A DNA stretch of 64,000 nt from Paragemmobacter straminiformis (GCF_014243445.1 NZ_JACLQD010000001.1:372001-436000), one strand, 5' to 3'; positions 27,307 through 36,713 are shown, counted from the stretch's first letter. Numbers and translations: made by a program. Notes: generated by a model not told the origin, from the letters alone.

Positions 27307-27996
27307 ATGGATGACGCGAGCCGCGCGATGGAGGGCAACAGCGAGACGGTGGCAGGCCGCCTTGCGCTGGCCATCCACGAACACCGCCTCGCCCCCGGCA
27401 CCAAGCTGGTCGAGGACGAGGTGGGCGAGATCTTCGGCGTCTCGCGCACCGTCGTCCGCGCGGCGCTGCAACAGCTTGCGCATGACCGGCTCGTCACGCT
27501 CAAGCGCAACCGGGGCGCCAGCGTCGCCCAACCCACCATCCGCGAGGCGCGCGAGGTGTTCGAGGCCCGCGCCCTGCTCGAACCGCGCACCGCCCGCTCG
27601 GCCGCAGCCCGCACCACCCCCGCCGATATCGCCCGCCTGCAAAGCCATATCGACGAAGAGCATGATGCCCTTCACGCAGGCGATGCGGGCCGCGCCCTGC
27701 GGCTTTCGGGCCTGTTCCACATCGAAATCGCCCGTATCGCCGATCAGGACACGATCTGCGCCTTTGTCACGCAACTCGTGGCGCGCTCGTCGCTCATCAT
27801 CGCGCTCTACTGGCAGCGGCGGAACGCGCTGTGCGAAAGCCACGCCCACCACGCCCTGCTCCGCGCCCTCGCCGACCATGATGGCGACAGCGCCGAAGAG
27901 CTGATGAAAGGCCATCTGCTCGACCTCGTCTCCTCGCTCGACCTGCGCAACCTGCCCGGCCCGCCCCGCACCCTTGCCGAGGCTTTGGGCCGCTGA
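27307..27996 (+). CDS. GntR-family (FCD domain) transcriptional regulator
   Basis: A 229-residue FadR-type GntR regulator: an N-terminal winged helix (FGVSRTVVRAALQQLAHDRLV at about 43-63) and a helical FCD ligand domain with metal-binding histidines (for example FHIEIARIA and HAHHALLRAL). I chose ATG 27307, preceded by GGAG. It faces the ABC importer/racemase operon and probably represses it until the imported compound or its metabolite binds. Confidence 0.92.
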   Translation: MDDASRAMEGNSETVAGRLALAIHEHRLAPGTKLVEDEVGEIFGVSRTVVRAALQQLAHDRLVTLKRNRGASVAQPTIREAREVFEARALLEPRTARSAAARTTPADIARLQSHIDEEHDALHAGDAGRALRLSGLFHIEIARIADQDTICAFVTQLVARSSLIIALYWQRRNALCESHAHHALLRALADHDGDSAEELMKGHLLDLVSSLDLRNLPGPPRTLAEALGR

Positions 27997-28169
27997 TCGC
28001 CCCGCAGCTTCGGCGGCAGCTTGTGTCACAAGGGCGCGAGGCGCGGGCAATTTCCGCCGCAGCCCTTTGCCACATGGAAAATCAGCCCCATGTCGCGACG
28101 GAGAAGATGCGGCGTTGCGTATAACCCGCAAAGGCCGCAGCTTGGCCGTGACCTTGTGACGGATATCCG

Positions 28170-29414
28170 ATGACCGACGACAGCACCGACATCTCCCGCC
28201 TGATCGCAGGCACGGGCAAATCCCGCAGCCCGTGGCTTTGGGGCGCCGCGATCGCGGCCGTGCTGGCCCTTGGCGGGGCGGGCTGGTGGATGACCGCCCG
28301 CAACAGCGTGGCAACCGTCAGCTACGACACCGCCGCCGTCACCCGGGGCGCCCTGACCGTGACCGTCACCGCCACAGGCACCGTGCAGCCGACGACCAAG
28401 GTCGATCTGTCGTCCGAACTCTCCGGCACGCTGGTCGCCGTGGGCGTGGACTACAACGACAAGGTGACCAAGGGGCAGGAACTCGCCCGCCTCGACGACA
28501 CCAAGACCCGCGCGCAGGTCGCCAATGCCGAAGCCTCGGTCGCCGCCGCCCGCGCCCGCGTCACGCAGGCCGAAGCCACCGCGACCGAGAACGCCGCCAC
28601 CTACGATCTGGCCAAGCAGTTGGAAAAGCGCGGCGTCACCGCGCGGCGCGACTTCATCTCGACCGATGCCGAATACCGCCGCTCGCAAGCCGCCGTCGAC
28701 ATCGCCCGCGCCGACCTCACCGTGGCCGAGGCCAATCTCGAACTCGCCCGCGCCGATCTGGAAAACTCGGTGATCCGCGCGCCCATCGACGGCATCGTGC
28801 TGTCGCGCACCGCCGAGGTGGGGCAGATCGTGGCCTCGTCTCTCAACGCGCCCGTCCTTTTCACCCTCGCGGGCGATCTCGCCAAGATGGACCTTCAGGT
28901 GGATATTGACGAGGCCGACATCGGCCGCATCGCCACCGGAAACGAAGCCACCTTCACCGTCGACGCCTTCCCCGGCCGCAGCTTTCCCGCCCGCATCGCG
29001 CAGGTGCGCTACGCCCCCGAAACCACCGACAACGTGGTGACCTACAAGGCCGTCCTGACGGTCGAAAACCCCGATGGCCTGCTGCGCCCCGGCATGACCG
29101 CCACCGCCGCCATCACCGTGGCATCGGTCGATGACAGCCTGATCATCCCCAACGCGGCCCTGCGCTATGCCCCGCCGCAGACCGCCTCGGCCAGCCGTGG
29201 CGGCAGCGGCCTGCTCGGTCTCATCATGCCCCGCCGCGGACCGGGCGGCCCTTCGGCCACGGCAGACGGAAAATCCGTCTGGGTCCTGCGCGACGGCACC
29301 CCCGTCAACATCCCCGTCACCCCCGGCGAAACCGACGGCCGCCAGACCGCCATCACCGCCGACGGCCTGACCCAAGGCGATGCGGTGATCACCGACCAGA
29401 GCGTGGCGCAATGA
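28170..29414 (+). CDS. MacA-like periplasmic adaptor (HlyD/RND-type membrane fusion protein)
   Basis: A 414-residue adaptor with an N-terminal membrane anchor (about 23-42), a lipoyl/barrel-sandwich domain, a coiled-coil hairpin (roughly 110-200, Ala/Arg/Glu-rich), and beta-barrel domains. It is typical of MacA, which links a MacB-type ABC transporter to an outer-membrane channel. Overlaps the ATPase gene by ATGA. No TolC-type gene is adjacent. A CTTGTGTCACAAG dyad at 28020-28032 upstream could be an operator. Confidence 0.9.
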   Translation: MTDDSTDISRLIAGTGKSRSPWLWGAAIAAVLALGGAGWWMTARNSVATVSYDTAAVTRGALTVTVTATGTVQPTTKVDLSSELSGTLVAVGVDYNDKVTKGQELARLDDTKTRAQVANAEASVAAARARVTQAEATATENAATYDLAKQLEKRGVTARRDFISTDAEYRRSQAAVDIARADLTVAEANLELARADLENSVIRAPIDGIVLSRTAEVGQIVASSLNAPVLFTLAGDLAKMDLQVDIDEADIGRIATGNEATFTVDAFPGRSFPARIAQVRYAPETTDNVVTYKAVLTVENPDGLLRPGMTATAAITVASVDDSLIIPNAALRYAPPQTASASRGGSGLLGLIMPRRGPGGPSATADGKSVWVLRDGTPVNIPVTPGETDGRQTAITADGLTQGDAVITDQSVAQ

Positions 29415-30109
29415 CCCCGTTGATCGAACTGCGCAACGTCACGCGAAGCTATGGCAAGGGCGAGGCCGAGGTGCGCGCCCTCGACGGGGTGAACCTGACC
29501 ATCGCAGCGGGCGAATTCGTCGCCATCATGGGCCCGTCCGGATCGGGCAAATCGACGGCGATGAACATCATCGGCTGCCTCGACCGCCCGAGCAGCGGGC
29601 AATTCCTGTTCAAAGGGGCCGAGTTGCAGGGCCTGAACAACGACCAGCGCGCGCTGATCCGGCGCAATTACCTTGGCTTCGTGTTTCAGGGCTTCAACCT
29701 TTTGCCCCGCACGACGGCACTGGAAAACGTCGAACTGCCGCTGATCTACAAGGGCATCGCGCCCGAAGCCCGCCTTTCCGTCGCCCGCGCCGCCCTTGCC
29801 AAGGTGGGCTTGCAGGGCCGCGAGGGCCACGACCCCTCCCAGCTTTCGGGCGGCCAGCAGCAGCGCGTCGCCATCGCCCGCGCCCTTGCGGGCAACCCCA
29901 GCGTGATCCTCGCCGACGAACCCACCGGCAACCTCGACAGCCACCGCAGCCACGAGATCATGCTGCTCCTGCAAGCCCTCAACCGTGACGAGGGCATCAC
30001 CATCGTCATGGTCACGCACGAGATGGACATCGCCGCCTATGCGAACCGCCTTGTCGTCTTTACCGACGGGCTGATCACCGGCGACAGCCCCGTCAAGGTC
30101 GCCGCCTGA
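29411..30109 (+). CDS. MacB-like ABC transporter ATP-binding protein
   Basis: A 232-residue LolD/MacB-family ATPase with Walker [10 protein letters not shown], signature LSGGQQQRV and Walker [13 protein letters not shown], the last characteristic of this family. It would pair with the separate FtsX-type permease; in E. coli MacB the two domains are fused. Confidence 0.93.
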   Translation: MTPLIELRNVTRSYGKGEAEVRALDGVNLTIAAGEFVAIMGPSGSGKSTAMNIIGCLDRPSSGQFLFKGAELQGLNNDQRALIRRNYLGFVFQGFNLLPRTTALENVELPLIYKGIAPEARLSVARAALAKVGLQGREGHDPSQLSGGQQQRVAIARALAGNPSVILADEPTGNLDSHRSHEIMLLLQALNRDEGITIVMVTHEMDIAAYANRLVVFTDGLITGDSPVKVAA

Positions 30110-31314
30110 TGCTGTGGGAAACCGTCCGCCTCGCCTTTCGGGCGATCATCCGCAACAAGCTGCGCTCTTTTCTGACCGTGCTTGGCGTGGTGATCGGCGT
30201 CGCCGCCGTCATCGCTATGGTCACCGTGGGCCAAGGCTCCTCGGCGCAGGTCTCGGCCAATGTCGCAAGCCTCGGCACCAATGTCCTCGTCCTGCGTCCC
30301 GGCCGGCAGACGATGGGCCCCGGCCCGCGCGAGGATGCGCCCCAGTTCACCCTGCGCGATGCCGAGGCGCTTTCGGACCTGACCGTTGCCGCCGCCGTCG
30401 CCCCCACCACCACCACCGCCGCCACCGTGGTCTTCGGCGGCGCGAACCGTTCGACCCAGATCACCGGATCGACCGCCGGTTACCTTGCCGCCTCGAACTG
30501 GCAACTCGCCAAGGGCCGCAGCTTTTCCGAGGCCGAGGAACGCGGCGGCGCGGCGGTCTGCATCATCGGGGAAACCGTGCGCCAGTCGCTCTTTGGCGCG
30601 GGCGATCCGGTCGGGCAGGCGATCCGCGTCAAATCCGTCTCCTGCACCGTGATCGGCCTGTTCTCGCCCAAGGGCGCGGGGTCGTTCGGGCAGGATCAGG
30701 ACGACATCGTCCTGATGCCGATCCGCGCCGTGCAGAAACGGCTGGAAGGCAAGGATGACGTCGAGCGCATCACCGTCGCCCTGAAGAAATCGGTCACCGC
30801 CGAACGCGGCACCCGCGACATCCAGAACCTGATGCGCGACCGCCGCCGCATCGGCATCGGCAAGGATGACGACTTCTCGGTCACCAACATGGCCGAAATC
30901 GCCTCGATGCTCACCTCGATCAACTCGGTGCTGACGGGGCTTCTGTCCTCGGTCGCCGCCGTATCGCTGCTGGTGGGCGGGATCGGCATCATGAACATCA
31001 TGCTGGTCTCGGTCACCGAACGCACCCGTGAAATCGGCATCCGTCTGGCGGTGGGCGCGACCTCGGGTCAGGTGCTGACGCAATTCCTGGTCGAGGCGGT
31101 GGTGCTGTCCGTCCTCGGCGGGGTGATCGGCATCGCGCTCGGTCTCGCGCTGGCCTATGGCGCCTCGCAATTCATGACGATTCCCTTCGCGCCGCAGGTT
31201 TCGGTCGTGGCGCTGGCCTTCTGCTTCTCGGCCTTCATCGGGGTGGTCTTCGGCTTCTTCCCCGCCCGCCGCGCGGCCAAACTCGACCCCATCGACGCGC
31301 TGCGCCACCAATAG
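30109..31314 (+). CDS. MacB-like permease with FtsX domain
   Basis: A 401-residue permease: one N-terminal segment, a MacB-type periplasmic core (about 50-240) and three C-terminal membrane segments of the FtsX type, with the family signature GIMNIMLVSVTERTREIGIR. Starts with a 1-bp overlap to the ATPase gene. The three-gene set probably exports a peptide, macrolide-like drug or siderophore; substrate unknown. The gene ends 1 bp from a convergent gene. Confidence 0.92.
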   Translation: MLWETVRLAFRAIIRNKLRSFLTVLGVVIGVAAVIAMVTVGQGSSAQVSANVASLGTNVLVLRPGRQTMGPGPREDAPQFTLRDAEALSDLTVAAAVAPTTTTAATVVFGGANRSTQITGSTAGYLAASNWQLAKGRSFSEAEERGGAAVCIIGETVRQSLFGAGDPVGQAIRVKSVSCTVIGLFSPKGAGSFGQDQDDIVLMPIRAVQKRLEGKDDVERITVALKKSVTAERGTRDIQNLMRDRRRIGIGKDDDFSVTNMAEIASMLTSINSVLTGLLSSVAAVSLLVGGIGIMNIMLVSVTERTREIGIRLAVGATSGQVLTQFLVEAVVLSVLGGVIGIALGLALAYGASQFMTIPFAPQVSVVALAFCFSAFIGVVFGFFPARRAAKLDPIDALRHQ

Positions 31315-31315
31315 G

Positions 31316-32092
31316 CTAGCCGCGCAGCCGCGCCAGAACCGCATCGAGCGCCGCCGCAAGCGCGTCATGCCCGCCGCGCTCGACCAGCACGCGATGCGCC
31401 ATCTCGTTCAGACCGCCCCTTGTGGAATGCTCCTCGCGCAGCCGCCCGAGCGCCGAGGGATCGGCGCGCAGCACATCGCCCAGCGACCCGAACAGCGCCC
31501 GCAGATAGGTGTCCGCATCCGCGGCGGCCACACCTTGCGCCACCATCCAGCCCTGCGCCGCCTCGACCAGCCCGAAATAGCTGCCCATCAGCGCGCTGCC
31601 CGTGGCATAGGTGTCGAAATCCGGCAGATGCGCGACCTCGATCACCCCGCCAAGGCTGCGGAACAGCGCGGCCATCGCGGGATCGGGCGGGAAAATCGGC
31701 GTCACCCCCTGCCCCGTGGCGACAAAGGGCAAAGGCACCGCCCGCACCACCGATGCCACCGGAACCCGCGCCAGTTCCGCCACCCGCCCCACCGGCAGGC
31801 CCGCGACCAGCGACAGCACCCTTTGGCCGGGCCGGAAGGTCAGCGCGGCGATCACCGCTTCGGCCACCTGCGGGCGGATCGCCAGCACCACGCAATCGGC
31901 GGCATCGACCACCGCCTGATTGCTGGCCGCCACCGTCACGCCGGAAAACCGCGCCGCAAGCTCGGCCGCCACCGCCGCCCCGCGCGGCGACAGCACGACG
32001 GGCCAATCCCGCAAGGCCCCGCCCCGCATCCCTGCAACCATCGCCGCGGTGATCGTGCCTGTCCCGACGAAGCCCAGCACCGTCTCAGACAT
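31316..32092 (-). CDS. Pyrroline-5-carboxylate reductase-family protein
   Basis: A 258-residue NAD(P)-binding protein related to ProC: the Rossmann motif GFVGTGTITAAMV near the N-terminus, the LAIRPQVAEAV strand, and a helical C-terminal dimerisation domain with STRGGLNE in place of the ProC TPGGTT motif. This makes a true P5C reductase uncertain; a related imine or keto reductase role is possible. It overlaps the SDR gene by 8 bp and is last in the 3-oxoadipate operon. Confidence 0.75.
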   Translation of the reverse strand: MSETVLGFVGTGTITAAMVAGMRGGALRDWPVVLSPRGAAVAAELAARFSGVTVAASNQAVVDAADCVVLAIRPQVAEAVIAALTFRPGQRVLSLVAGLPVGRVAELARVPVASVVRAVPLPFVATGQGVTPIFPPDPAMAALFRSLGGVIEVAHLPDFDTYATGSALMGSYFGLVEAAQGWMVAQGVAAADADTYLRALFGSLGDVLRADPSALGRLREEHSTRGGLNEMAHRVLVERGGHDALAAALDAVLARLRG

Positions 32093-32780
32093 GCCGCGTC
32101 AACCCGCCATCGACCCGCAGGCTTTGTCCGGTGATGTAGCTCGACTCCTCGGTCAGCAGGAAGGCCGCCGCCTTGGCCTGCTCCTCGACCCTGCCGATCC
32201 GCTTCATCGCGGCCAGCTCGCCATATTTCGCCACATCGAGACTGTCGGTGAACCCCGGCAACAGGCAGTTCATGCGGATGTTCTTCGGCCCGTAGCGGTC
32301 GGCGTATAGCTTGGCAAAGGACGACACCCCCGCGCGATAGACGCAGGATGCCGGAAACCACAGCGACGGCTCGAAAGCCGCATAGGTCGTGACGTTCACG
32401 ATGGACCCGCCGCCCTGCGCCTCCATGACCGGCGTGACCAGCCGCGCCATCCGCACGACCGATTTGACGATCATGTCATTGGCCAGATCCCAGTTCTCGT
32501 CGGTGATCTCGAGCAGATCGCCCTTGGGCGGGTGGCCGGTATGGTTCAGCACCGCATCGATCCGGCCATACGAGGCCATCGCCAGATCGACAATTCCCTT
32601 AAGGTCGTCGGCGCTTTGCGCAACACCCCGCCGCGCCACACCGCCAAGCTCGCGCGCCAGCGTCTCGCAATTCTCCGAAGGCGACATCAGCGCAAGCCTG
32701 TAGCCGCGCGCGTGCATCTCGCGCGCCACCGCCGCGCCGATGCCCCGCCCGCCACCCGTGACCAGACAAACCTTATCCAT
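32085..32780 (-). CDS. Short-chain dehydrogenase/reductase lacking the catalytic lysine
   Basis: A 231-residue classical SDR fold: cofactor motif TGGGRGIG (8-15), LNHTG (79-83, for NNAG), and the typical C-terminal ending SLRVDGGLTRHV. The active-site tyrosine is Y148 (VYRAG), but the YxxxK lysine position is V152, and the serine position is threonine (T131/T132). It may be catalytically altered or specialised. I chose ATG 32780 for the canonical start at MDKVCLVTGG. Lies after maleylacetate reductase in the pca-type operon. Confidence 0.85.
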   Translation of the reverse strand: MDKVCLVTGGGRGIGAAVAREMHARGYRLALMSPSENCETLARELGGVARRGVAQSADDLKGIVDLAMASYGRIDAVLNHTGHPPKGDLLEITDENWDLANDMIVKSVVRMARLVTPVMEAQGGGSIVNVTTYAAFEPSLWFPASCVYRAGVSSFAKLYADRYGPKNIRMNCLLPGFTDSLDVAKYGELAAMKRIGRVEEQAKAAAFLLTEESSYITGQSLRVDGGLTRHV

Positions 32781-32892
32781 TTCCGTCTCCCGCGCGCCGC
32801 GCAAATCATAGGGCGACTGCCGCCCTGCCCGCGCCAAGATGCCTGTGGCGGGCGGCAACGGAAAGCCCCTAACGCAGCGGTCGGGCCTTCGC

Positions 32893-33966
32893 CTATGCGG
32901 CGGGGCGGTCGCCCTGCCATGCGGCCTGCAACAGGGCGCGCAGCGCGGCCTTGTCCAGCGGGCGCGGGTTCCAATAGGCATTCCGCGTGGCAATCTCGGC
33001 CGCCTTGTCCAGGTCGGCTTCCGCCATGCCCAGATCGCGCAACGCGAGCGGCGCCTTCATCGCCACGGCGAAATCGTAAAGCCCATCGCCCGCGCTGGCG
33101 GCCCCGAAAAGTGCTGCCACCGGCGCCAGTTCGGCCGCCGCCGCTTGCTGGTTATAGGCGATGGCATGGGGCAGGATCACCGCATGGGTTTCGGCATGCG
33201 GCAGATCGAAACTGCCGCCCAGCGTGTGGCACAGCTTGTGATGCAGCGCCATGCCGACCTGCCCCAGCACGGTGCCGCAAAGCCACGCGCCGTAAAGCGT
33301 CTCGCCCCGCGCGGCCAGATCGTCGGGATTGTCCATCACGCGCGGCAGCGCATCGCGGAACGCCCGTATCCCCTCGATCGCCATAAGCGACGAAATCGGC
33401 GAGCGGTTCTGCGCGTAAAGCCCTTCGGCGGCATGGGCCATCGCGTTCAGCGCGCTTGTCACCGTCATGCCGACCGGCAGGCTGCGCACCAGTTCGGCGT
33501 CATACAAGATCACCTCGGGCTGCACCTTGGCCGAGGTGAGCGTGGTCTTCAGCCCGTTCTCGGTCTGGCCCAGAATGGCGGTCGCCTCCGATCCGGCATA
33601 GGTCGTCGGCACCACGATCTGCGGCAGGTCGCTGCGCAGGGCGATGGCCTTGCCCAGCCCCGTCGTCGACCCGCCCCCCACCGAAACCACGCAATCGGCC
33701 CGAAGCGCGCGCGCCAGTTCCGTCGCCTCCTCGCTGATGGCGACAGGCGTGTGCATCGCGGCCTTGGAGAATACGCCCACCGCCCGCGCCCCCAGACGCG
33801 CGGCGAATTCCGCGCCGGTATCGGCCTGTTGCGGGGTCGTCAGAACCAGCGCACGGCCCAGCCCCATCCGCTCCATCTCTTCCCCGACAGCATGGCGGAC
33901 ACCCGCCCCGAACCGCACGCGCACGGCGGCGCTGTTGGCCGAAAACTCCGGCTGGAACAAAGACAT
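32893..33966 (-). CDS. Maleylacetate reductase (iron-containing alcohol dehydrogenase family)
   Basis: A 357-residue protein of the group III dehydrogenase family with the SVGGGSTTGLGKA and PTTYAGSEAT segments that mark maleylacetate reductases. It reduces maleylacetate to 3-oxoadipate with NAD(P)H in hydroxyquinol, resorcinol or chlorocatechol breakdown. It is 24 bp after pcaF, so its product feeds directly into pcaIJ and pcaF. The ring-cleaving dioxygenase is not in this window. Confidence 0.9.
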   Translation of the reverse strand: MSLFQPEFSANSAAVRVRFGAGVRHAVGEEMERMGLGRALVLTTPQQADTGAEFAARLGARAVGVFSKAAMHTPVAISEEATELARALRADCVVSVGGGSTTGLGKAIALRSDLPQIVVPTTYAGSEATAILGQTENGLKTTLTSAKVQPEVILYDAELVRSLPVGMTVTSALNAMAHAAEGLYAQNRSPISSLMAIEGIRAFRDALPRVMDNPDDLAARGETLYGAWLCGTVLGQVGMALHHKLCHTLGGSFDLPHAETHAVILPHAIAYNQQAAAAELAPVAALFGAASAGDGLYDFAVAMKAPLALRDLGMAEADLDKAAEIATRNAYWNPRPLDKAALRALLQAAWQGDRPAA

Positions 33967-33990
33967 GCCCGCTCTCCTGTTCAGTTTGGA

Positions 33991-35193
33991 TCAGACCCGT
34001 TCCAGCGCGATGGCAATGCCCTGTCCCACGCCGATGCACATGGTCGACAGCGACCGCCGCCCCCCCGTCAGCGCCAGTTGCAGCGCCGCCGTTCCGGTGA
34101 TGCGCGCGCCCGACATGCCCAAGGGATGGCCCAGCGCGATGGCCCCGCCATTGGGGTTCACCCGCGCGTCGTCATCCGCGATGCCCAGTTGGCGCAGCGT
34201 TGCCAGACCCTGGCTCGCGAAAGCCTCGTTCAACTCGATCACGTCAAAATCGGCCTGCGTCAGACCAAGCCGCGCCATCAGCTTGGCGCTGGCAGGGGCA
34301 GGCCCGATTCCCATGATGCGCGGCGGAACGCCGGCGACGGCCCCGCCAAGCACCCGCGCGACCGGTGTCAGCCCGTGCCGCTTGGCCGCCGCTTCCGATG
34401 CAAGGATCAGCGCCGCCGCCCCGTCATTCACGCCACTGGCATTGCCCGCCGTGACCGTGCCGCCCTTGCGGAAGGGCGTGCCAAGCTTGGCCAGCGCCTC
34501 GATCGTCGTCGCGCGCGGATGTTCGTCCTGCGCCACGACGACCGCCTCGCCCTTGCGCTGCGGAATGGTGACCGGCGTGATCTCGCGCGCCAGCCGCCCG
34601 TTGGCCTGCGCCTCCGAGGCCTTCGCCTGCGACCGCAGGGCAAAGGCGTCCTGATCGGCGCGGCTGATGCCGAAATCCTCGGCCACGTTCTCGGCCGTCT
34701 CGGGCATGGAATCGGTGCCGTAGGCCGCCTGCATCAGCGGGTTGACGAAACGCCAGCCGATGGTGGTGTCGTAGATCTCGGCGTTGCGCGAAAAGGCCGC
34801 GTCGGCCTTGGGCATGACAAAGGGCGCGCGGCTCATGCTTTCCACCCCACCCGCGATCATCAACCCGGCCTCGCCCGCCCTGATCGTGCGCGCGGCGGTC
34901 AGGATCGCATCCATCCCCGACCCGCACAGACGGTTGATCGTCGTCCCCGTGACCCCGACGGGCAGCCCCGCCAGCAGCGCCGACATGCGGGCCACGTCGC
35001 GGTTGTCCTCGCCCGCCTGATTGGCGCAACCGAAGATCACATCGTCCACCGCCTCCCAGTCGAGGGCGGCATGCCGCGCCATCAGCGCCCGCAGCGGCAC
35101 GGCGCCCAGATCATCGGCGCGGACCGAGGAAAGCGAACCGCCGAAACGGCCGATGGGCGTGCGGATATAGTCACAGATGAAAACGTCGGTCAT
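33991..35193 (-). CDS. pcaF: 3-oxoadipyl-CoA thiolase
   Basis: A 400-residue thiolase with nucleophile C90 (NRLCGSGMDA), the NGGAIALGHPLGMSGAR histidine motif and a C-terminal cysteine in MCIGVGQG. Cleaves 3-oxoadipyl-CoA to succinyl-CoA and acetyl-CoA. Context with pcaIJ and pcaR fixes the assignment over general acetoacetyl-CoA thiolases. Confidence 0.93.
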   Translation of the reverse strand: MTDVFICDYIRTPIGRFGGSLSSVRADDLGAVPLRALMARHAALDWEAVDDVIFGCANQAGEDNRDVARMSALLAGLPVGVTGTTINRLCGSGMDAILTAARTIRAGEAGLMIAGGVESMSRAPFVMPKADAAFSRNAEIYDTTIGWRFVNPLMQAAYGTDSMPETAENVAEDFGISRADQDAFALRSQAKASEAQANGRLAREITPVTIPQRKGEAVVVAQDEHPRATTIEALAKLGTPFRKGGTVTAGNASGVNDGAAALILASEAAAKRHGLTPVARVLGGAVAGVPPRIMGIGPAPASAKLMARLGLTQADFDVIELNEAFASQGLATLRQLGIADDDARVNPNGGAIALGHPLGMSGARITGTAALQLALTGGRRSLSTMCIGVGQGIAIALERV

Positions 35194-35205
35194 CGTCGGT
35201 TCCGT

Positions 35206-35871
35206 TCAAAGGCTGGGCGCGACCAGATCGGCCACAGGCTGCGGGGCATGAAGCGTCGCCCCCGTCATGGATTGCAACTCGTCAAAGGACAGTCCGGCCA
35301 GCTTCTCGCGCAGCACGAAGTGCCCGCTCTCGATATCGATCACCGCGTGGCTCGTATAGATGCGCGTCACGCAGCCGACCCCTGTCAGCGGCAGGGAACA
35401 GCGCTGCACCAGCTTGGGCTTGCCGTCCTTGGTCACGTGATCGGTGATCACCGCCACCCGCTTCGCCCCATGCACAAGGTCCATCGCCCCGCCCACGGCA
35501 GGCACGCCCTTGGGGCCTGTCGACCAATTCGCCAGATCGCCGGTCTCGGCCACCTCGTAGGCCCCAAGAATCGCCACGTCGAGATGCCCGCCACGCACCA
35601 TCGCAAAGCTGTCGGCATGGTGGAAAAACGCCGTTCCGGGCTTGATCGTCACGGCTTTCTTGCCCGCGTTGATCAGATCCCAGTCCTCGCTCCCCGCCGC
35701 CGGAGCCTCGCCAAAGCCGAGGATGCCGTTTTCGGTGTGAAAGATCGCCTGCCGTCCGGGGGGCTGGAACTTGGCCACCATTTCGGGAAAGCCGATGCCG
35801 AGGTTGACATAAGCGCCGTCCTCGATGTCCTGCGCCGCGCGCCATGCGATCTGTGTGGCGGAAAGTTTCAT
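35206..35871 (-). CDS. pcaJ: 3-oxoadipate CoA-transferase subunit B
   Basis: A 221-residue CoA-transferase beta subunit with the catalytic glutamate E47 in the HTENGILGFG motif. With PcaI it moves CoA from succinyl-CoA to 3-oxoadipate. Overlaps pcaI by ATGA and is 12 bp before pcaF. Confidence 0.93.
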   Translation of the reverse strand: MKLSATQIAWRAAQDIEDGAYVNLGIGFPEMVAKFQPPGRQAIFHTENGILGFGEAPAAGSEDWDLINAGKKAVTIKPGTAFFHHADSFAMVRGGHLDVAILGAYEVAETGDLANWSTGPKGVPAVGGAMDLVHGAKRVAVITDHVTKDGKPKLVQRCSLPLTGVGCVTRIYTSHAVIDIESGHFVLREKLAGLSFDELQSMTGATLHAPQPVADLVAPSL

Positions 35872-36602
35872 GCCGCAGCCTCCGGATAGACCGCGCCCAT
35901 GCGGTTCAGAGTTTCTTCCTGCGCGGGCTTCGCCACCTCGACCACGCCCTGCACGAAGATGCCGGGGGTGATCACCGCCTCGGGGTCGATCTCGCCGGGG
36001 GCGACGATCCGCGAGACCTGCACGATGGTCGTCGCCGCCGCCATGCACATCAGCGGGTTGAAATTCCGCGCCGCCATCCGGTAGGTCAGATTGCCCAGAC
36101 GGTCGCCCAGATGCGCCTTGACCAATGCGACATCGGCCTTGAGCCAGCGTTCCTGCACATAGGACCGCCCGTCGAACACCTCGACCGGCTTTCCCTGTGC
36201 CAGATCGGTGCCAAAGCTCGTCGGCGTGTAAAACGCCGGAATCCCCGCCCCGCCCGCACGGATGCGTTCGGCCAGCGTGCCCTGCGGCACCAGTTCAAGC
36301 TCGATCTTTCCGGCAAGGTATCGCTCGGTAAAGACCACCGGATCGGCCGACCGCGGAAAAGAGCAGATCAGCTTTCGCACCATGCCCTGTTCGATCAGCG
36401 CCGCCAGCCCGACATGGCCATTGCCCGCGTTGTTGTTCACCACCGTCAGATCGCGCGGGTGGCCCGTGGCGACGAAGCGGTCGATCAGCGCGTGTATCAG
36501 CTCGATCGGCGCACCCGAACCGCCGAAGCCGCCGATCATCACCGTCGCGCCATCCTTGATGCCCGCCACGGCGGTCGCAAGGTCGGGAAGAGTCTTGTCC
36601 AT
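35868..36602 (-). CDS. pcaI: 3-oxoadipate CoA-transferase subunit A
   Basis: A 244-residue CoA-transferase alpha subunit with MIGGFGGSGAPIELIHAL, the CoA-binding signature. First gene of the operon pcaI-pcaJ-pcaF-maleylacetate reductase-SDR-ProC-like. The start at 36602 (MDKTLPD) is preferred to one five codons upstream. A dyad of operator type and the pcaR gene lie upstream. Confidence 0.93.
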   Translation of the reverse strand: MDKTLPDLATAVAGIKDGATVMIGGFGGSGAPIELIHALIDRFVATGHPRDLTVVNNNAGNGHVGLAALIEQGMVRKLICSFPRSADPVVFTERYLAGKIELELVPQGTLAERIRAGGAGIPAFYTPTSFGTDLAQGKPVEVFDGRSYVQERWLKADVALVKAHLGDRLGNLTYRMAARNFNPLMCMAAATTIVQVSRIVAPGEIDPEAVITPGIFVQGVVEVAKPAQEETLNRMGAVYPEAAA

Positions 36603-36662
36603 CGGAAACCCCCTCAATCTGCGGCAAGGGATAGGCCACGGACGGGGCTTCCGTCCACCTCA

Positions 36663-36701
36663 TTTGTGCGATATATCATCTTTGTTCACATATCGCACAA
36701 A
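36663..36701. promoter_or_regulatory. PcaR operator dyad with divergent promoters
   Basis: TTTGTGCGATAT (36663-36674) and ATATCGCACAAA (36690-36701) are perfect 12-nt inverted arms, 15 bp apart. On the minus strand TTGTGC, 17 bp, GATATA can form the pcaI promoter inside the dyad; the plus strand is nearly symmetric for pcaR. IclR-family PcaR proteins bind dyads of this kind, so this is the likely control point for both directions. Confidence 0.8.
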
Positions 36702-36713
36702 ACGGGGCGACGG

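Noticed and set aside
28026-29411. 461-codon Gly/Asp/His-rich minus-strand frame
   Set aside because: Antisense to the MacA-like gene; repetitive composition is a by-product of GC-rich codons.
32839-35889. 1016-codon plus-strand frame across the pca operon
   Set aside because: Antisense to maleylacetate reductase and pcaF, which have clear family motifs; composition is His/Arg-rich as in other shadows.
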